A DNA stretch of 64,000 nucleotides, taken from Thioflexithrix psekupsensis. GTDB lineage: Bacteria; Pseudomonadota; Gammaproteobacteria; Beggiatoales; Beggiatoaceae. A program made the position numbers and the translations under genes. The stretch lies in the NCBI RefSeq assembly GCF_002149925.1, contig NZ_MSLT01000012.1:372001-436000 (forward strand), read 5' to 3'. Under the pieces are notes generated by a model. That model ran no database searches and had not been told where the DNA came from. It saw only the letters and a program-made list of their open reading frames with translations. Positions 18,601 to 27,493 of the stretch are shown here, piece after piece. The stretch's first letter is position 1. Each line of letters starts with the position of its first letter.

Positions 18601-20150
18601 ATGAATATCGTCAACGTGCTTTTGATGGTCAATGGGTGTGGCATTCTTTGGATGGTAAAGTGGTGGAATATGGCGATAATCGTTTGCCATTGCGTTTATT
18701 AGGCATTGCCACGAATATCACCGAACGCAAACACACCGAACAAGCCCTGCGCGAAGCCAAAGAAGCCGCTGAAGCCGCGAATCGCGCTAAAAGCACTTTT
18801 CTCGCCAATATGAGCCATGAATTGCGCACGCCTATGAATGCAATTTTAGGCTTTTGTCAATTGCTACAACGCGATGCCAATACGGACAATCATCAACGTC
18901 ATTATTTAAATATTATTAATCGCAGTGGAGAGCATTTATTAATGTTGATTAATGACGTATTGGAAATGTCAAAAATCGAAGCAGGACAAACATTACTGCA
19001 CGAAAATGATTTTAATTTACATCAATTACTGCAAACATTAGAAGATATGTTTCGCATTCGTGCGGAAACAAAACAGTTAAAATTAGTGTTTGAATATGAT
19101 CCCAGTTTGCCACAACATATTCACGGTGATGAACGAAAATTACGACAGGTTTTAATTAATTTACTCAGCAATGGCATTAAATTTACAGAACAAGGTTGTG
19201 TGCAATTAACGGTGCGTTATGAATATGGGATAGAATCGGCTGATTTATATCTTTATTTTAATGTACAAGATACGGGTTATGGGATTGAAGCGCATGAATT
19301 GCAGTCTTTATTCCGCGCTTTTGTGCAAACCAGCAGCGGCCAGCGCGTGCAAGAAGGCACAGGTTTAGGTTTGCGCATTAGCCAGCAATTTGTGGAAATG
19401 ATGGGCGGAACAATTCATATTGACAGTGAGGTGAATAAAGGCAGTGTTTTTTCGTTTTTTGTGCGTATGAAATTAGCGCATGATGCGGTGTCTCATTTGC
19501 ATTCACCACAATATGTATTAAGCATTGCCGCACATCAACAACAATGGCGCATTTTAGTGGTAGAAGATAGCGCTGATAGCCGCTTGTTATTAACTCGTTT
19601 ATTAAAAAATATTGGTTTATCCGTGCGGGAAGCCACGAATGGCTTGGATGCCGTGCATTTGGCGCAAGAATGGCTGCCACATTTAATTTGGATGGATATT
19701 CGGATGCCCATTATGGATGGATTCGCAGCCACGCGTGAAATTAAAAAACAATTTCCGCAAATAATGATTATCGGTTTAACGGCCAGCGTGTTTAGTCATG
19801 AAAAAGCATCGGTATTAGCCGCGGGATGTGATGATTTTTTAAGTAAACCTTTCCGCGAAGAAGATATTTTTAATTTAATGCAAAAATATCTGGGTATGGA
19901 ATTTGTTTATGGAAATAAAAATGACCCGCAAGAAACACTTTCTACCTCTTCATTAACGCCAGAACACATCCAAATTTTCCCCCCAGCATGGCGCACTCAA
20001 ATTTATGAGGCGGCCATGCAGGCGGATATGGAAATTTTAAATGATTTATTGTTGCCTTATGAAGAGCAATATCCCAAATTCATCGAATCATTACGACAAT
20101 TAATTAATGCGTATCGTTTTGATCGAATTATGGAATTATTTAATGATTAG
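15666..20150 (+). CDS. Hybrid sensor histidine kinase: REC-GAF-PAS-PAS-GAF-PAS-PAS-HisKA-HATPase-REC
   Basis: A large cytoplasmic signalling kinase of 1494 residues with no membrane segment. Order: receiver domain ~13-130 (phospho-acceptor Asp65 in LLDINMP), coiled coil ~135-180, GAF ~185-345, PAS ~351-460, PAS ~466-590, coiled coil, GAF ~610-765, PAS ~778-895, PAS ~898-1030. Then come HisKA with His1051 (NMSHELRTP), HATPase ~1150-1270 (QDTGYGIE, GTGLGL) and a second receiver ~1295-1410 with Asp1344 (WMDIRMP). A ~70-residue helical tail ends the protein. The N-terminal receiver suggests it is itself a relay target. No output protein is adjacent, and the signal is unknown. It follows dnaB by 92 bp but has unrelated function. 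Confidence 0.93.
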   Translation: MSIPPAFQSSENDTAHLLAVDDHHSNLMLLERTLKRQHYQITTVQSGQEALEVVEKENIDLILLDINMPNMSGFEVCQYLKQNPKHCDIPIIFISALGEMIDKIKAFSLGAVDYITKPFERAEIIARINTHIRMRQMQKRLEQQNALLQGAQEELKQTHEALEQRVKERTLDLQRRDKLMVATASAVTALFMTDSYTDAMMEALRTLGEVAEVGRVYFYENHLNREKQWVMTQRFSWVSPTLTHPLPEPRHLQDLSYDEYMPNWQKILAKGKAIKGLTKEFIDPEKKFLEAQNIEAILLVPMIIQDRFWGFIGFDDYHSQRQWSDSEVAALQTMAGSLGGAIIRKQAVEALRESENRFRSAFEHAPVGMALISNQNQQLLQVNQALSTILGYSPQELMGKTLQDFCEKEGITISKTLSDPQEQQYRHANGKMIWLAVSSATPMNSHYRISHIVDVTAKKQAETALRNSEMRFRNIFENAPIGMALTDFTDHIQVINSRFCQMLGYKSDEIIRRKLSSLEWQQLRSGQLMDARHEENRQLYQLERCYRHRNGDPVWVVVSTSVQYNTAGVPLYRINQLLDISKRKAIEKELQDLNIQLEKRVSQRTAELSTITAMQSSFIRNRDSNIVFKDMLESLLKLTDSSEGCLIDIHYQTQGCYLLFYRTFKYTETQSSPAQYGFFKPPPILHTLINTGGIICENNPQYPPADYGLLFPIAKFRNILALPLYLGEQILGLVLLANRPNGYHAEFAESLEPILTTISQISEASRNEQRRLQTQALLRTLIDSVPDLIFCKDRQGIYVECNPAFSALLGRSRQEIIGCTDQQLSSPWATAFATHQDERVMLYHEPSHHAEWVDYPDGRRVFLDTVKTPIIDNQHYVYGLISISRDITQRLAVEEALRHSEQRLQLALSAANYELWEVNISNGDIITIPQQLFYQLGYSSEQFPRHFRHWAKLIHREDVPIMLSSLRDHFHHQQAVWHYEYRQRAFDGQWVWHSLDGKVVEYGDNRLPLRLLGIATNITERKHTEQALREAKEAAEAANRAKSTFLANMSHELRTPMNAILGFCQLLQRDANTDNHQRHYLNIINRSGEHLLMLINDVLEMSKIEAGQTLLHENDFNLHQLLQTLEDMFRIRAETKQLKLVFEYDPSLPQHIHGDERKLRQVLINLLSNGIKFTEQGCVQLTVRYEYGIESADLYLYFNVQDTGYGIEAHELQSLFRAFVQTSSGQRVQEGTGLGLRISQQFVEMMGGTIHIDSEVNKGSVFSFFVRMKLAHDAVSHLHSPQYVLSIAAHQQQWRILVVEDSADSRLLLTRLLKNIGLSVREATNGLDAVHLAQEWLPHLIWMDIRMPIMDGFAATREIKKQFPQIMIIGLTASVFSHEKASVLAAGCDDFLSKPFREEDIFNLMQKYLGMEFVYGNKNDPQETLSTSSLTPEHIQIFPPAWRTQIYEAAMQADMEILNDLLLPYEEQYPKFIESLRQLINAYRFDRIMELFND

Positions 20151-20173
20151 AAAAGTGGCTGAATTGCATTTTA

Positions 20174-21316
20174 TTAAATGCCATAACCTGAAATTTCTCG
20201 CCCAATAATTTCCGCGCCATGTGGATTAGTACGGTGGCAAAACCACCAACTGTATACGCCATCTTTTTCTTGTAAGGCTTTGAAAATTTCATAACCCACT
20301 TGATTCGCCTCTTCCCATGAACACGCTAACGCATACAAAGTAGGGCCTGAACCACTGATGCCTAAAGAAAAACGCGGTTGTTCGGGATCGTAGGCTTCGT
20401 TTAACTCACTGACTACAGCTTGTGCGGTGGTATAGCCGCGAATGGCGGTGGCACGAATGGGTTCTGTCACTAAATTGGTGGCGTTGCGAATCATTAAGTG
20501 GATGTCTTTTAACAGTAAACCGCGCATAAATTCCATTTTGTAATCGCCTGCGCGCTCGGCAACTTGCCACGCCACGTGTTGACCTTGTAAACGTTGGGTC
20601 ATTTCAGCAGTACTCACCGCAAAATCAGGCGTAATCGTGACCAAATGCAGTTGTGACGGGCATTCAAAACTCTGCACTTGTGGCCATTCCGTTGCGTTAG
20701 ACGGCGTGGGCGTGAGGTAAATCAAGTCGCCCTTGATAATCAAAGGCGCAACGTTATCGTAAAACAAACGCCCTGACGCAATCCGCTCGCCCTCTGCCGC
20801 TAAACGCAACAAATGTAATTCGCCGCGAGGCAGTTGCGCAATGGGTGAACCGTATAACGCATCAATCCCCACCACAATCGCCGCACTCGACGCACTTCCG
20901 CCCAATCCTAAGCCCGTTTGTCCGTTTGGCGTGTGGATAATCAATTGGATACGATAACCGTCATCAATTTTCCGTCCTAAAACACTGCTCAATTGAGACG
21001 CGGTGGCCGCAGTCAGGAGACGAATAATGTCGTGTTCAGGATGTTGGCGCAAATGATCCAGCAAGGCGGTAAAAGGTTCTGGAGCCTGCCAATAGCCCTG
21101 TTCATCGCAACGGCGCAGGTAAATGTCTAATTCAATGTGACCTTTGCGGTCGGGTAAACGGGTAATGTGCATCCAATTACCGGGGCCGCCTTCGGCATCA
21201 TGCGGTCCCAGCGGGGGACGACGGCACAATTTGCCCGCACGATCAAATAAACCGCCAAAATTGGCAACTTGGGCCGGAGCCAGTAAGGTGATGGTGTCGT
21301 AAGTCAACGGGGTCAT
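20174..21316 (-). CDS. thrB: Homoserine kinase, GHMP family
   Basis: Phosphorylates homoserine to O-phosphohomoserine for threonine synthesis. GHMP-kinase features are clear: the ATP-binding loop GLGLGGSASSAA (135-146), the substrate-site motif FYDNVAP, and the C-terminal glycine-rich motif SLGISGSGPTLYAL. At 380 residues it is longer than the ~310 of Escherichia coli ThrB, with extra N-terminal sequence including FGGLFDRAG. Homoserine kinase is favoured by motif 3 and the DNVAP segment, but other GHMP kinases share the fold. It faces the kinase gene tail-to-tail with a 23-bp gap. Confidence 0.82.
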   Translation of the reverse strand: MTPLTYDTITLLAPAQVANFGGLFDRAGKLCRRPPLGPHDAEGGPGNWMHITRLPDRKGHIELDIYLRRCDEQGYWQAPEPFTALLDHLRQHPEHDIIRLLTAATASQLSSVLGRKIDDGYRIQLIIHTPNGQTGLGLGGSASSAAIVVGIDALYGSPIAQLPRGELHLLRLAAEGERIASGRLFYDNVAPLIIKGDLIYLTPTPSNATEWPQVQSFECPSQLHLVTITPDFAVSTAEMTQRLQGQHVAWQVAERAGDYKMEFMRGLLLKDIHLMIRNATNLVTEPIRATAIRGYTTAQAVVSELNEAYDPEQPRFSLGISGSGPTLYALACSWEEANQVGYEIFKALQEKDGVYSWWFCHRTNPHGAEIIGREISGYGI

Positions 21317-21414
21317 GGGTGATGTTGCGTCCTTCGCGTTGTGCCGTTTTTTGGGATAAAATGGGACAATTATAACGCAAGCGGTGACGGGATTAATGAG
21401 AAAATTCAGCTCTT

Positions 21415-21921
21415 TTAGCGCGGTTTACGTCGATCAATCACTTGGTAACGCTGGCAACTGTCTTTTTCTAAAATCCCCTCTTCGCACAAGCGATCCAAAT
21501 AAGCCCGCGCCTGTTCGCTGGTGACGGCAATTGCATTACGCACAGCCGGCAAAGTCGGACGAATTTGGCGACGTTGAATCAATTTCCGTATCACACGATA
21601 GGCACTGTTGGCTTGGCGCGTATCTGTTTGTAACCTGCTATTTTTTAAGTTGTGCAATTCCGCTTCAATAACAAATTCATTAATGCGATAGATCACTTGT
21701 TCAAAAGTCACGCCTTTAAACCATTCGCCTATAAAATGATAATGGGCAAAATAGTGGTAAATTTGTGGCTCTACTTGATCGGCCACATCGGTTTGCAACA
21801 CGTAAGCACGCACGGTTTTAAATCCCCCTTGCTGCTCTAAGTCACTAATATCTTGCCACGGTGTCTCAGAAAAGCCAATTTTAATCTTTTCATTATCGAC
21901 GATATAAATATATTTACTCAT
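21415..21921 (-). CDS. T5orf172/Mug113-like (GIY-YIG-related) protein with C-terminal winged helix
   Basis: A 168-residue protein. The first ~85 residues follow the T5orf172 pattern: YIYIVDNEKIKIGFSETPW, then a conserved His/Tyr-rich helix (YHYFAHYHFIGEWFKG). This domain family is related to GIY-YIG nucleases. The rest (~105-165) looks like a winged-helix DNA-binding fold (PAVRNAIAVTSEQARAYLDRLCEEGIL). A nuclease or DNA-binding role is an inference; the classic catalytic Arg/Glu set was not verified. It starts 13 bp after the stop of the response-regulator gene, so the two are likely co-transcribed. Confidence 0.6.
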   Translation of the reverse strand: MSKYIYIVDNEKIKIGFSETPWQDISDLEQQGGFKTVRAYVLQTDVADQVEPQIYHYFAHYHFIGEWFKGVTFEQVIYRINEFVIEAELHNLKNSRLQTDTRQANSAYRVIRKLIQRRQIRPTLPAVRNAIAVTSEQARAYLDRLCEEGILEKDSCQRYQVIDRRKPR

Positions 21922-21934
21922 TTTATTCTAAGGT

Positions 21935-23575
21935 TCAAAAATCACTGACTAAGGAGCGAATCACAACACTGCCTTGACCTTTTTCTTTAGCCATTTGTAA
22001 GGCTTCTTGGGCGATTTTTAACACGTCAAAATGGGCTTGTTGCTCAATTTGCAAATGGCCGGGATAATAAGCAATGCCTGCACTGATGCTGATGGTGAAA
22101 CAATCTTCTGCCAAATGATATTCGGCATGACTTAATTCTTTCACCAGATTTTCTATGACCTGTTGTGCCGAATGATAATCGGCATCATAAAGCGCAACAA
22201 TAAAACTTCCTCCCTGTAAACGCCCTAATAAATCCCCACGACGCAAGCGTTGTTTTAAGGCACGAGTCATTTGTTTTAACACAATATTTCCCGTCCAATA
22301 ACTGTGTTGACGGTTAAAATCTCGAAAATGATCAATATCCAAAATCGCCACCGCCACAGGACTGCCTGCGCGTTCGGCATTGGCTAGGCTGGCATTGAGA
22401 TGCAAAATAAAATAATCATGGTTTAATAACCCTGTTAATCCATCCCACGCGGTTATTTTCTTTAAACGTTGATTTTGACTCAATTGTAAATCAATTAATG
22501 CCACTAAATGTTCACGATGCGCGTGGCGTTCAATGGTATCATTACCACCTGCTTTTAAAGCCGCCAAATGTTGTTCTTCATCATTGCGCGTGACTAGAAA
22601 AATCACGGGAATGTGTAAGTAAGCATTTTCTTGACGAATTAAACTGGCTAATTGATAAGGATCAATATCGTTTAATGTGGTGTCTAGTAGAATTAAATCA
22701 GGCGCAAATTCAACCAGCATTTCTATTAAATGTTCAGCACGATTTAACCATTGCACTTCCATACCTTGTTGCCGCAATATGGCTTGATGTTCTAACACCA
22801 GCGGTTGTTCTTCTTCGATCAATAATATTCTGTATTGCTGTTTTTCTTGCATAAGTAACTCATTCATCGTCTTTATTAATTGACTGATAGGAAAAGGATA
22901 GATGAGGTGCGCATTGGCTCCTGTTTCTATAAATTTAAGTTGCGAGATGAAGTCATTATATTCAGAAATAAAAATGAAAGGAATATGATTGAGATGTGCT
23001 TTAATTTCCATTGTCGATAAGGCTTTTTTTGACAATTTTGATTGAAACAAAATGTCTAAAATAATCACATCTGGCAATGGTTTAACCGTCAAATATTTTT
23101 CTAATTGTTTCTGGTCGCAACCCAGTTGAATGTGGTGATTTTGTGCTTGTAATGAATCAAGCAAACTGCCATATTTGTTAGCGTTTTCAAACAAACAAAG
23201 CAATTGATAAGGTGGATTTCGGTTTAAACGCTCATCATTGGTGCGAATTTTCTTTTGCGCCCGCATGGTCAACACACCACATAATGACTGTAAAGCGTGT
23301 TGTAAATCAATAGGTTGTGATGTATAAGGCGAGAGTTGTAACAGTTCAATGACGCGCACAGCCGCCAAATGAATATCTGTATAATGGTGTTGGGCGGCGT
23401 TTTCGGCTAGCGATTGGGTGATGTGTTTTAATTTTTCTAATGCCTCCTCTTGCCAACCGTACTGTTCGGCTAACATCCAATAGGTGGTAATTTCCGCGTG
23501 CTGTTCGCACAGCCGATCAGGGGGGTGAGCGTAGAATTCTTCTGGTGAATGGATAGGCGAAATTTTTTGTGTCAT
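21935..23575 (-). CDS. Response regulator with two receiver-like domains and a degenerate GGDEF domain
   Basis: A 546-residue cytoplasmic protein. The N-terminal ~125 residues are helical and unassigned. A receiver-like domain follows at ~128-240 (DVIILDILFQ), then a second receiver at ~248-365 (DLILLDTTLNDID). The GGDEF domain at ~375-540 starts with the normal DGLTGLLNHDYF and has the metal-site Asp in DIDHFRDFN. The signature loop, however, reads QGGSF (near residue 454) instead of GG(D/E)EF. Diguanylate cyclase activity is therefore doubtful; it may be a regulatory or c-di-GMP/GTP-sensing remnant. No EAL domain is present. It lies upstream of the T5orf172-like gene in a probable operon. 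Confidence 0.85.
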   Translation of the reverse strand: MTQKISPIHSPEEFYAHPPDRLCEQHAEITTYWMLAEQYGWQEEALEKLKHITQSLAENAAQHHYTDIHLAAVRVIELLQLSPYTSQPIDLQHALQSLCGVLTMRAQKKIRTNDERLNRNPPYQLLCLFENANKYGSLLDSLQAQNHHIQLGCDQKQLEKYLTVKPLPDVIILDILFQSKLSKKALSTMEIKAHLNHIPFIFISEYNDFISQLKFIETGANAHLIYPFPISQLIKTMNELLMQEKQQYRILLIEEEQPLVLEHQAILRQQGMEVQWLNRAEHLIEMLVEFAPDLILLDTTLNDIDPYQLASLIRQENAYLHIPVIFLVTRNDEEQHLAALKAGGNDTIERHAHREHLVALIDLQLSQNQRLKKITAWDGLTGLLNHDYFILHLNASLANAERAGSPVAVAILDIDHFRDFNRQHSYWTGNIVLKQMTRALKQRLRRGDLLGRLQGGSFIVALYDADYHSAQQVIENLVKELSHAEYHLAEDCFTISISAGIAYYPGHLQIEQQAHFDVLKIAQEALQMAKEKGQGSVVIRSLVSDF

Positions 23576-23700
23576 GGCGGTCGCCTTGAAATCAGCGTAT
23601 TCATGGTTGTTGTTATTTTGGCGCGCTTTCGGGTTGGGAAATGGGTCAATTTTCGTTAAACCCTATTTCTATTTTAACCCATTTGATTGAGTATTCAATT

Positions 23701-25266
23701 ATGCTTCGATTATTTTTCTTGTCGTTATTGATTATTTTTATTTGGGGCGCAACGGTAATTTATCGAGAATTGCCGCAAAATGTGGTGTTAGCCAATGGAA
23801 CGCATTTGGCGTGGCAGGATTGTACTTTTTTTGATGTGGATTTAAGTTGGGAGGTAAAAACGGGGCAGTGGGTGTTTTGTGGTTTTTTAACGCCTGCCAA
23901 TCAGCCTGCGGGATTGTCTGAACCGTTGCGCTTACCGGTGGTGTGGTTGAAGCGGCCGTTTTGGTATTGGGGTGGGGAATTTTCGCCGATGTTGTATTTA
24001 GCGGGCGGGCCTGGCGGGGCGGCTTATTTGGAATTGGGGGAATATTGGCGCAAATGGCAAGGGAATTATTTGGATGCGCGCCATGATTTAATTCTTTTTG
24101 ATCAACGAGGTAGCGGTTTAAGTCAACCTAAAATCAGTTGTACGGAATGGGAAAGTTCGCTGTTGGCACATTTGGATAAGCTTTCTGACCCCGCTCAGGA
24201 AGCCCAGCAAATACAACAGATTTTTGCGGAATGTTATCAGCACTTTTTAGCTCAAGGTATTGATTTATCAGGATTTAATACTAAAGAGAGTACGCAAGAT
24301 GTGGCTGATTTAATGGCGGCAATTGGGGGGGATCAGTGGAATTTATACGGCAGTTCTTATGGAACTCGTTTGGCTTTGTCTGTGGTGCGGGCGCATTCGG
24401 ATAAGTTGCGCAGTGTGGTGTTTGATTCGGTGTATCCACCTGAAAAGAATGCGATTTTAGCTTTACCGTGGTTATGGGAGCGATTGTTGGATAATTTGTT
24501 GTCAGAATGTGAAATTCAACATCATTGTCGTGAAGCCTTTCCTGATTTGCGCGTGGCATTCGCCGAGGCGTTAGCGCGTTTGCAATTTGAACCATTTTCT
24601 TTGTTATTACCGTTGCAATTGCAAGATTCGGAAGAGTTAGAATTAATGCCTGTCATGTTAGATGCGCATCGTTTTTTACATGTTTTATTTTATGCGTTTT
24701 ATAGCCGAGATTTAATTGTAGAATTACCTGCGATGATTGAAGGCGCACGTCAAGGTCGTTCTGATGCGTTAATGTTGCCTGCGAGTTTATTTTTTAGCAG
24801 TTTGCTTGATGGATCGTTAAATTATGCGGTGTATTTATCTGTGGATTGTGCCGATACGGATCGCGCTATTGCTGACGCGGATGTGATGGCGCGGCAGGGT
24901 CATTTTGCGCAAGAATTTCCTGTTTTAAAGCAATTTTTAGATGTGCAATGGCAATATCATTGGTGTCATGTGTGGCCGGTGCGCGATGTGGGGGCGGAGT
25001 GGCGACAGGTGGTTAAATCGGAGGTGCCGGGGTTATTTTTAGCGGGTCAACTCGATCCTGTTACGCCGAGTGTATGGGCGCGAGAGGCGGCTTCTCATTT
25101 CACTCGCGGTTACTTTTTTGAGTTTGCTCACGCATCACACGCTGTTTTGGACACTGAACCTTGCGCCGCAGAGTTATTAAAAAGTTTTTTACGCGATCCC
25201 CATCAGTCGCCTGATGCGGCTTGTGTGAATGAGGCGCGGGCATTGGAGTTTACGGTGTTGGAGTAG
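23701..25266 (+). CDS. Membrane-anchored alpha/beta-hydrolase (proline iminopeptidase/TAP-like)
   Basis: Probable extracytoplasmic serine peptidase or esterase. An N-terminal hydrophobic segment (LRLFFLSLLIIFIWG) acts as signal or anchor. The oxyanion segment is LAGGPGG. The nucleophile is Ser219 in GSSYG, and the C-terminal part has Asp (GQLDPVTP) and His (HASHAVLD), as in the TAP-like C-terminal family of tripeptidyl/prolyl aminopeptidases. ATG 23701 is preferred because the anchor begins at once and a GAG lies ~10 bases upstream. An in-frame ATG at 23641 would add 20 residues. It is divergent from the response-regulator gene. The stop is 100 bp before the nifE sigma-54 promoter. Confidence 0.85.
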   Translation: MLRLFFLSLLIIFIWGATVIYRELPQNVVLANGTHLAWQDCTFFDVDLSWEVKTGQWVFCGFLTPANQPAGLSEPLRLPVVWLKRPFWYWGGEFSPMLYLAGGPGGAAYLELGEYWRKWQGNYLDARHDLILFDQRGSGLSQPKISCTEWESSLLAHLDKLSDPAQEAQQIQQIFAECYQHFLAQGIDLSGFNTKESTQDVADLMAAIGGDQWNLYGSSYGTRLALSVVRAHSDKLRSVVFDSVYPPEKNAILALPWLWERLLDNLLSECEIQHHCREAFPDLRVAFAEALARLQFEPFSLLLPLQLQDSEELELMPVMLDAHRFLHVLFYAFYSRDLIVELPAMIEGARQGRSDALMLPASLFFSSLLDGSLNYAVYLSVDCADTDRAIADADVMARQGHFAQEFPVLKQFLDVQWQYHWCHVWPVRDVGAEWRQVVKSEVPGLFLAGQLDPVTPSVWAREAASHFTRGYFFEFAHASHAVLDTEPCAAELLKSFLRDPHQSPDAACVNEARALEFTVLE

Positions 25267-25365
25267 GTTTTGCGATGTGGTGACACATTACCCCATTTGT
25301 TGACTTTGTCGGCTTCCTTACGCGACGAAAATTGTAAATTTTTAATAAAATCAAATAGTTAATTA

Positions 25366-25381
25366 TGGTATAACTCTTGCT
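25366..25381 (+). promoter_or_regulatory. Sigma-54 (-24/-12) promoter of nifE
   Basis: TGGTATAACTCTTGCT matches the RpoN consensus TGGCAC-N5-TTGCW with the invariant GG and GC elements at the exact required spacing. It ends 47 bases before the nifE start. This is the expected class of promoter for a NifA-activated gene. Confidence 0.8.
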
Positions 25382-25428
25382 GGTCTCAACCAAACTCGGC
25401 ATTAACCAACACAACACGGGGTGACGCA

Positions 25429-26808
25429 ATGAAGGCCAAAGATATTGCACAATTACTCGACGAACCCGCCTGCGAACACAATAAAAAAGAAAAATCAGGC
25501 TGCGCTAAAACCAAACCCGGTGCCACTGCTGGGGGATGTTCTTTTGACGGCGCGCAAATCGCACTGTTACCCATTGCCGATGTCGCCCATATCGTACACG
25601 GCCCAATTGCCTGCGCCGGCAGTTCTTGGGACAATCGCGGCACACGCTCCTCAGGCCCCACCTTATACCGTCTGGGAATGACCACCGATTTAACCGATAA
25701 CGACATTATTATGGGACGCGGCGAAAAACGCTTATTTCACGCGATTAAACAAGCCATTGACAGCTACCGTCCTTCGGCCGTTTTTGTTTACAATACCTGC
25801 GTTCCCGCATTGATCGGCGATGATATTGAAGCGGTATGCAAAGCGGCGGAAAAACGCTGGGAGGTGCCAGTCGTACCCGTGGATTGTGCAGGATTTTATG
25901 GCACAAAAAACCTCGGTAATCGTATTGCTGGTGAGGCGATGGTAAAATACGTCGTCGGCACCCGCGAACCCGATCCCAAACCTGAAAATACACCTTTCAC
26001 CATTCATGATGTTAATTTAGTCGGCGAATATAATATTGCCGGTGAATTTTGGCATGTATTGCCGTTATTGGATCGCTTGGGGTTACGGGTATTATGTACC
26101 TTATCGGGGGATGCACGTTATCGGGAAGTACAAACCATGCACCGTGCCGAAGTCACGATGATGGTGTGTTCTAAAGCGATGTTGAATGTAGCGCGTAAAT
26201 TAGAAGACACCTATGGTACGCCGTGGTTTGAAGGCAGTTTTTACGGCATTAGTGATACGTCGCAAGCCTTACGCGATTTTGCCCGCATCATCAACGACCC
26301 CGATCTCACCATTCGCACCGAACAGTTAATTGCCAGTGAAGAAGCCCGCATTAAAGCCGCTTTAGAACCTTGGCGCGCTCGTTTACAAGGCAAGCGTGTC
26401 TTGCTTTACACGGGCGGGGTTAAATCATGGTCAGTGGTTTCTGCATTACAAGATTTAGGTATGGTGGTGGTAGCGACGGGTACGAAAAAATCAACCGAAG
26501 AAGATAAAGCCCGCATCCGCGAACTCATGGGAGAAGAGGCACAAATGATTGATGACGGTAATCCGCGTGCCTTATTAAACATTTACCGCGAACAAAAAGC
26601 CGATATTCTGATCGCCGGCGGACGCAATATGTACACGGCATTAAAAGCCAAAATTCCGTTTTTAGACATTAATCAGGAGCGTGAATTTGGTTACGAGGGC
26701 TATGAAGGCATGTTAGAATTGGTCAGACAGTTGGCCTTGACCATTGAGAGTCCCATTTGGCCAGCAGTGAGACAAGCCGCGCCGTGGCGCGTGGCTTCAG
26801 CGGCTTAA
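25429..26808 (+). CDS. nifE: Nitrogenase FeMo-cofactor biosynthesis protein NifE
   Basis: The alpha-like subunit of the NifEN scaffold on which the nitrogenase iron-molybdenum cofactor precursor is matured before transfer to NifDK. The 459 residues include the N-terminal ACEHN...[13 protein letters not shown] pattern. Cysteines at 37, 62 and 124 match the positions that bind the [4Fe-4S] cluster in characterised NifE, and a further Cys lies in MMVCSK (247). The DINQER(E) and GYEG(Y) segments near the C-terminus are typical. A GGGG precedes the ATG. Its partner nifN, which normally follows directly, is not here: the next gene is a HAD phosphatase 49 bp downstream. Confidence 0.95.
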   Translation: MKAKDIAQLLDEPACEHNKKEKSGCAKTKPGATAGGCSFDGAQIALLPIADVAHIVHGPIACAGSSWDNRGTRSSGPTLYRLGMTTDLTDNDIIMGRGEKRLFHAIKQAIDSYRPSAVFVYNTCVPALIGDDIEAVCKAAEKRWEVPVVPVDCAGFYGTKNLGNRIAGEAMVKYVVGTREPDPKPENTPFTIHDVNLVGEYNIAGEFWHVLPLLDRLGLRVLCTLSGDARYREVQTMHRAEVTMMVCSKAMLNVARKLEDTYGTPWFEGSFYGISDTSQALRDFARIINDPDLTIRTEQLIASEEARIKAALEPWRARLQGKRVLLYTGGVKSWSVVSALQDLGMVVVATGTKKSTEEDKARIRELMGEEAQMIDDGNPRALLNIYREQKADILIAGGRNMYTALKAKIPFLDINQEREFGYEGYEGMLELVRQLALTIESPIWPAVRQAAPWRVASAA

Positions 26809-26857
26809 TGGAATTTTTGGGGCGAGCCAACTGTGTTCGCCCAGCAAGGAGTGATAG

Positions 26858-27493
26858 TTGATAACACGCCTCATTTACAGCTTAAAAATGCTACACCAAT
26901 ATCGTCGTGCGGTGGCGCGGACTTATTTAACCGCTCCCCACACTTATCACACCGGACAATTAACTCCAGACGATTTAAACCGGTTAAACATTAGCGTATT
27001 GGCTTTAGATTTTGATGGCGTACTCGCCGCACACGGGGAAACACAACCCACGCCTGAATTAATCGCTTGGTTAAAAACGATGGTGGCTCATTTGGGCAAT
27101 GCGCACGTTTTTATTTTGTCGAATAAACCCACGCCGGAACGTGTGGCTTTTTTTGCGGCGCATTTTGCGGGCGTGCGCGTCATTGCGGGCGTGCGCAAAA
27201 AACCCTATCCCGATGGTTTAAAAACCATTATGGACATCACACAACAGCCCGCCTCTGCGATTTTATTGGTCGATGATCGCCTTTTAACGGGTGTTTTAGC
27301 GGCATGTATCGCACAAACGCAAATCGCTTACATTACCCATCCACATTGCAATTTTAATCGCCGTCCGGTGCAAGAAAGTTTTTTCTGGAGTTTGCGTTTT
27401 TTAGAACGGCGTTTAATGCAGAGTTATTGTTGGTTACGGCAACGACAATTGCAGACTGATTTCAGCCCTTCACAAATCAAAAATAGCAAATAA
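26858..27493 (+). CDS. HAD-superfamily phosphatase (YqeG-like, class III)
   Basis: A 211-residue predicted phosphatase. Motif I is LALDFDGVLAAHG (Asp51, Asp53), motif II is ILSNKP, a Lys lies in GVRKKPYPDGL and motif IV is LVDDRL. This set and size resemble YqeG/phosphatidylglycerophosphatase-type HAD proteins, but the substrate is not known. The start is a TTG, chosen because a textbook AAGGAG lies six bases upstream (26846-26851). An internal ATG at 26888 would remove the first ten residues. It follows nifE closely on the same strand and may be expressed with it from the sigma-54 promoter; no known nif role fits. Confidence 0.72.
   Translation: MITRLIYSLKMLHQYRRAVARTYLTAPHTYHTGQLTPDDLNRLNISVLALDFDGVLAAHGETQPTPELIAWLKTMVAHLGNAHVFILSNKPTPERVAFFAAHFAGVRVIAGVRKKPYPDGLKTIMDITQQPASAILLVDDRLLTGVLAACIAQTQIAYITHPHCNFNRRPVQESFFWSLRFLERRLMQSYCWLRQRQLQTDFSPSQIKNSK

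Noticed and set aside
20166-20181. Bidirectional terminator between the 1494-residue kinase gene and thrB
   Set aside because: The stem GCATTT/AAATGC is only six weak pairs and overlaps the thrB stop.
25307-25322. NifA upstream activator site TGT-N10-ACA
   Set aside because: The best candidate is TGT-N10-ACG, one mismatch, and only 44 bases before the -24 box, closer than usual sites.
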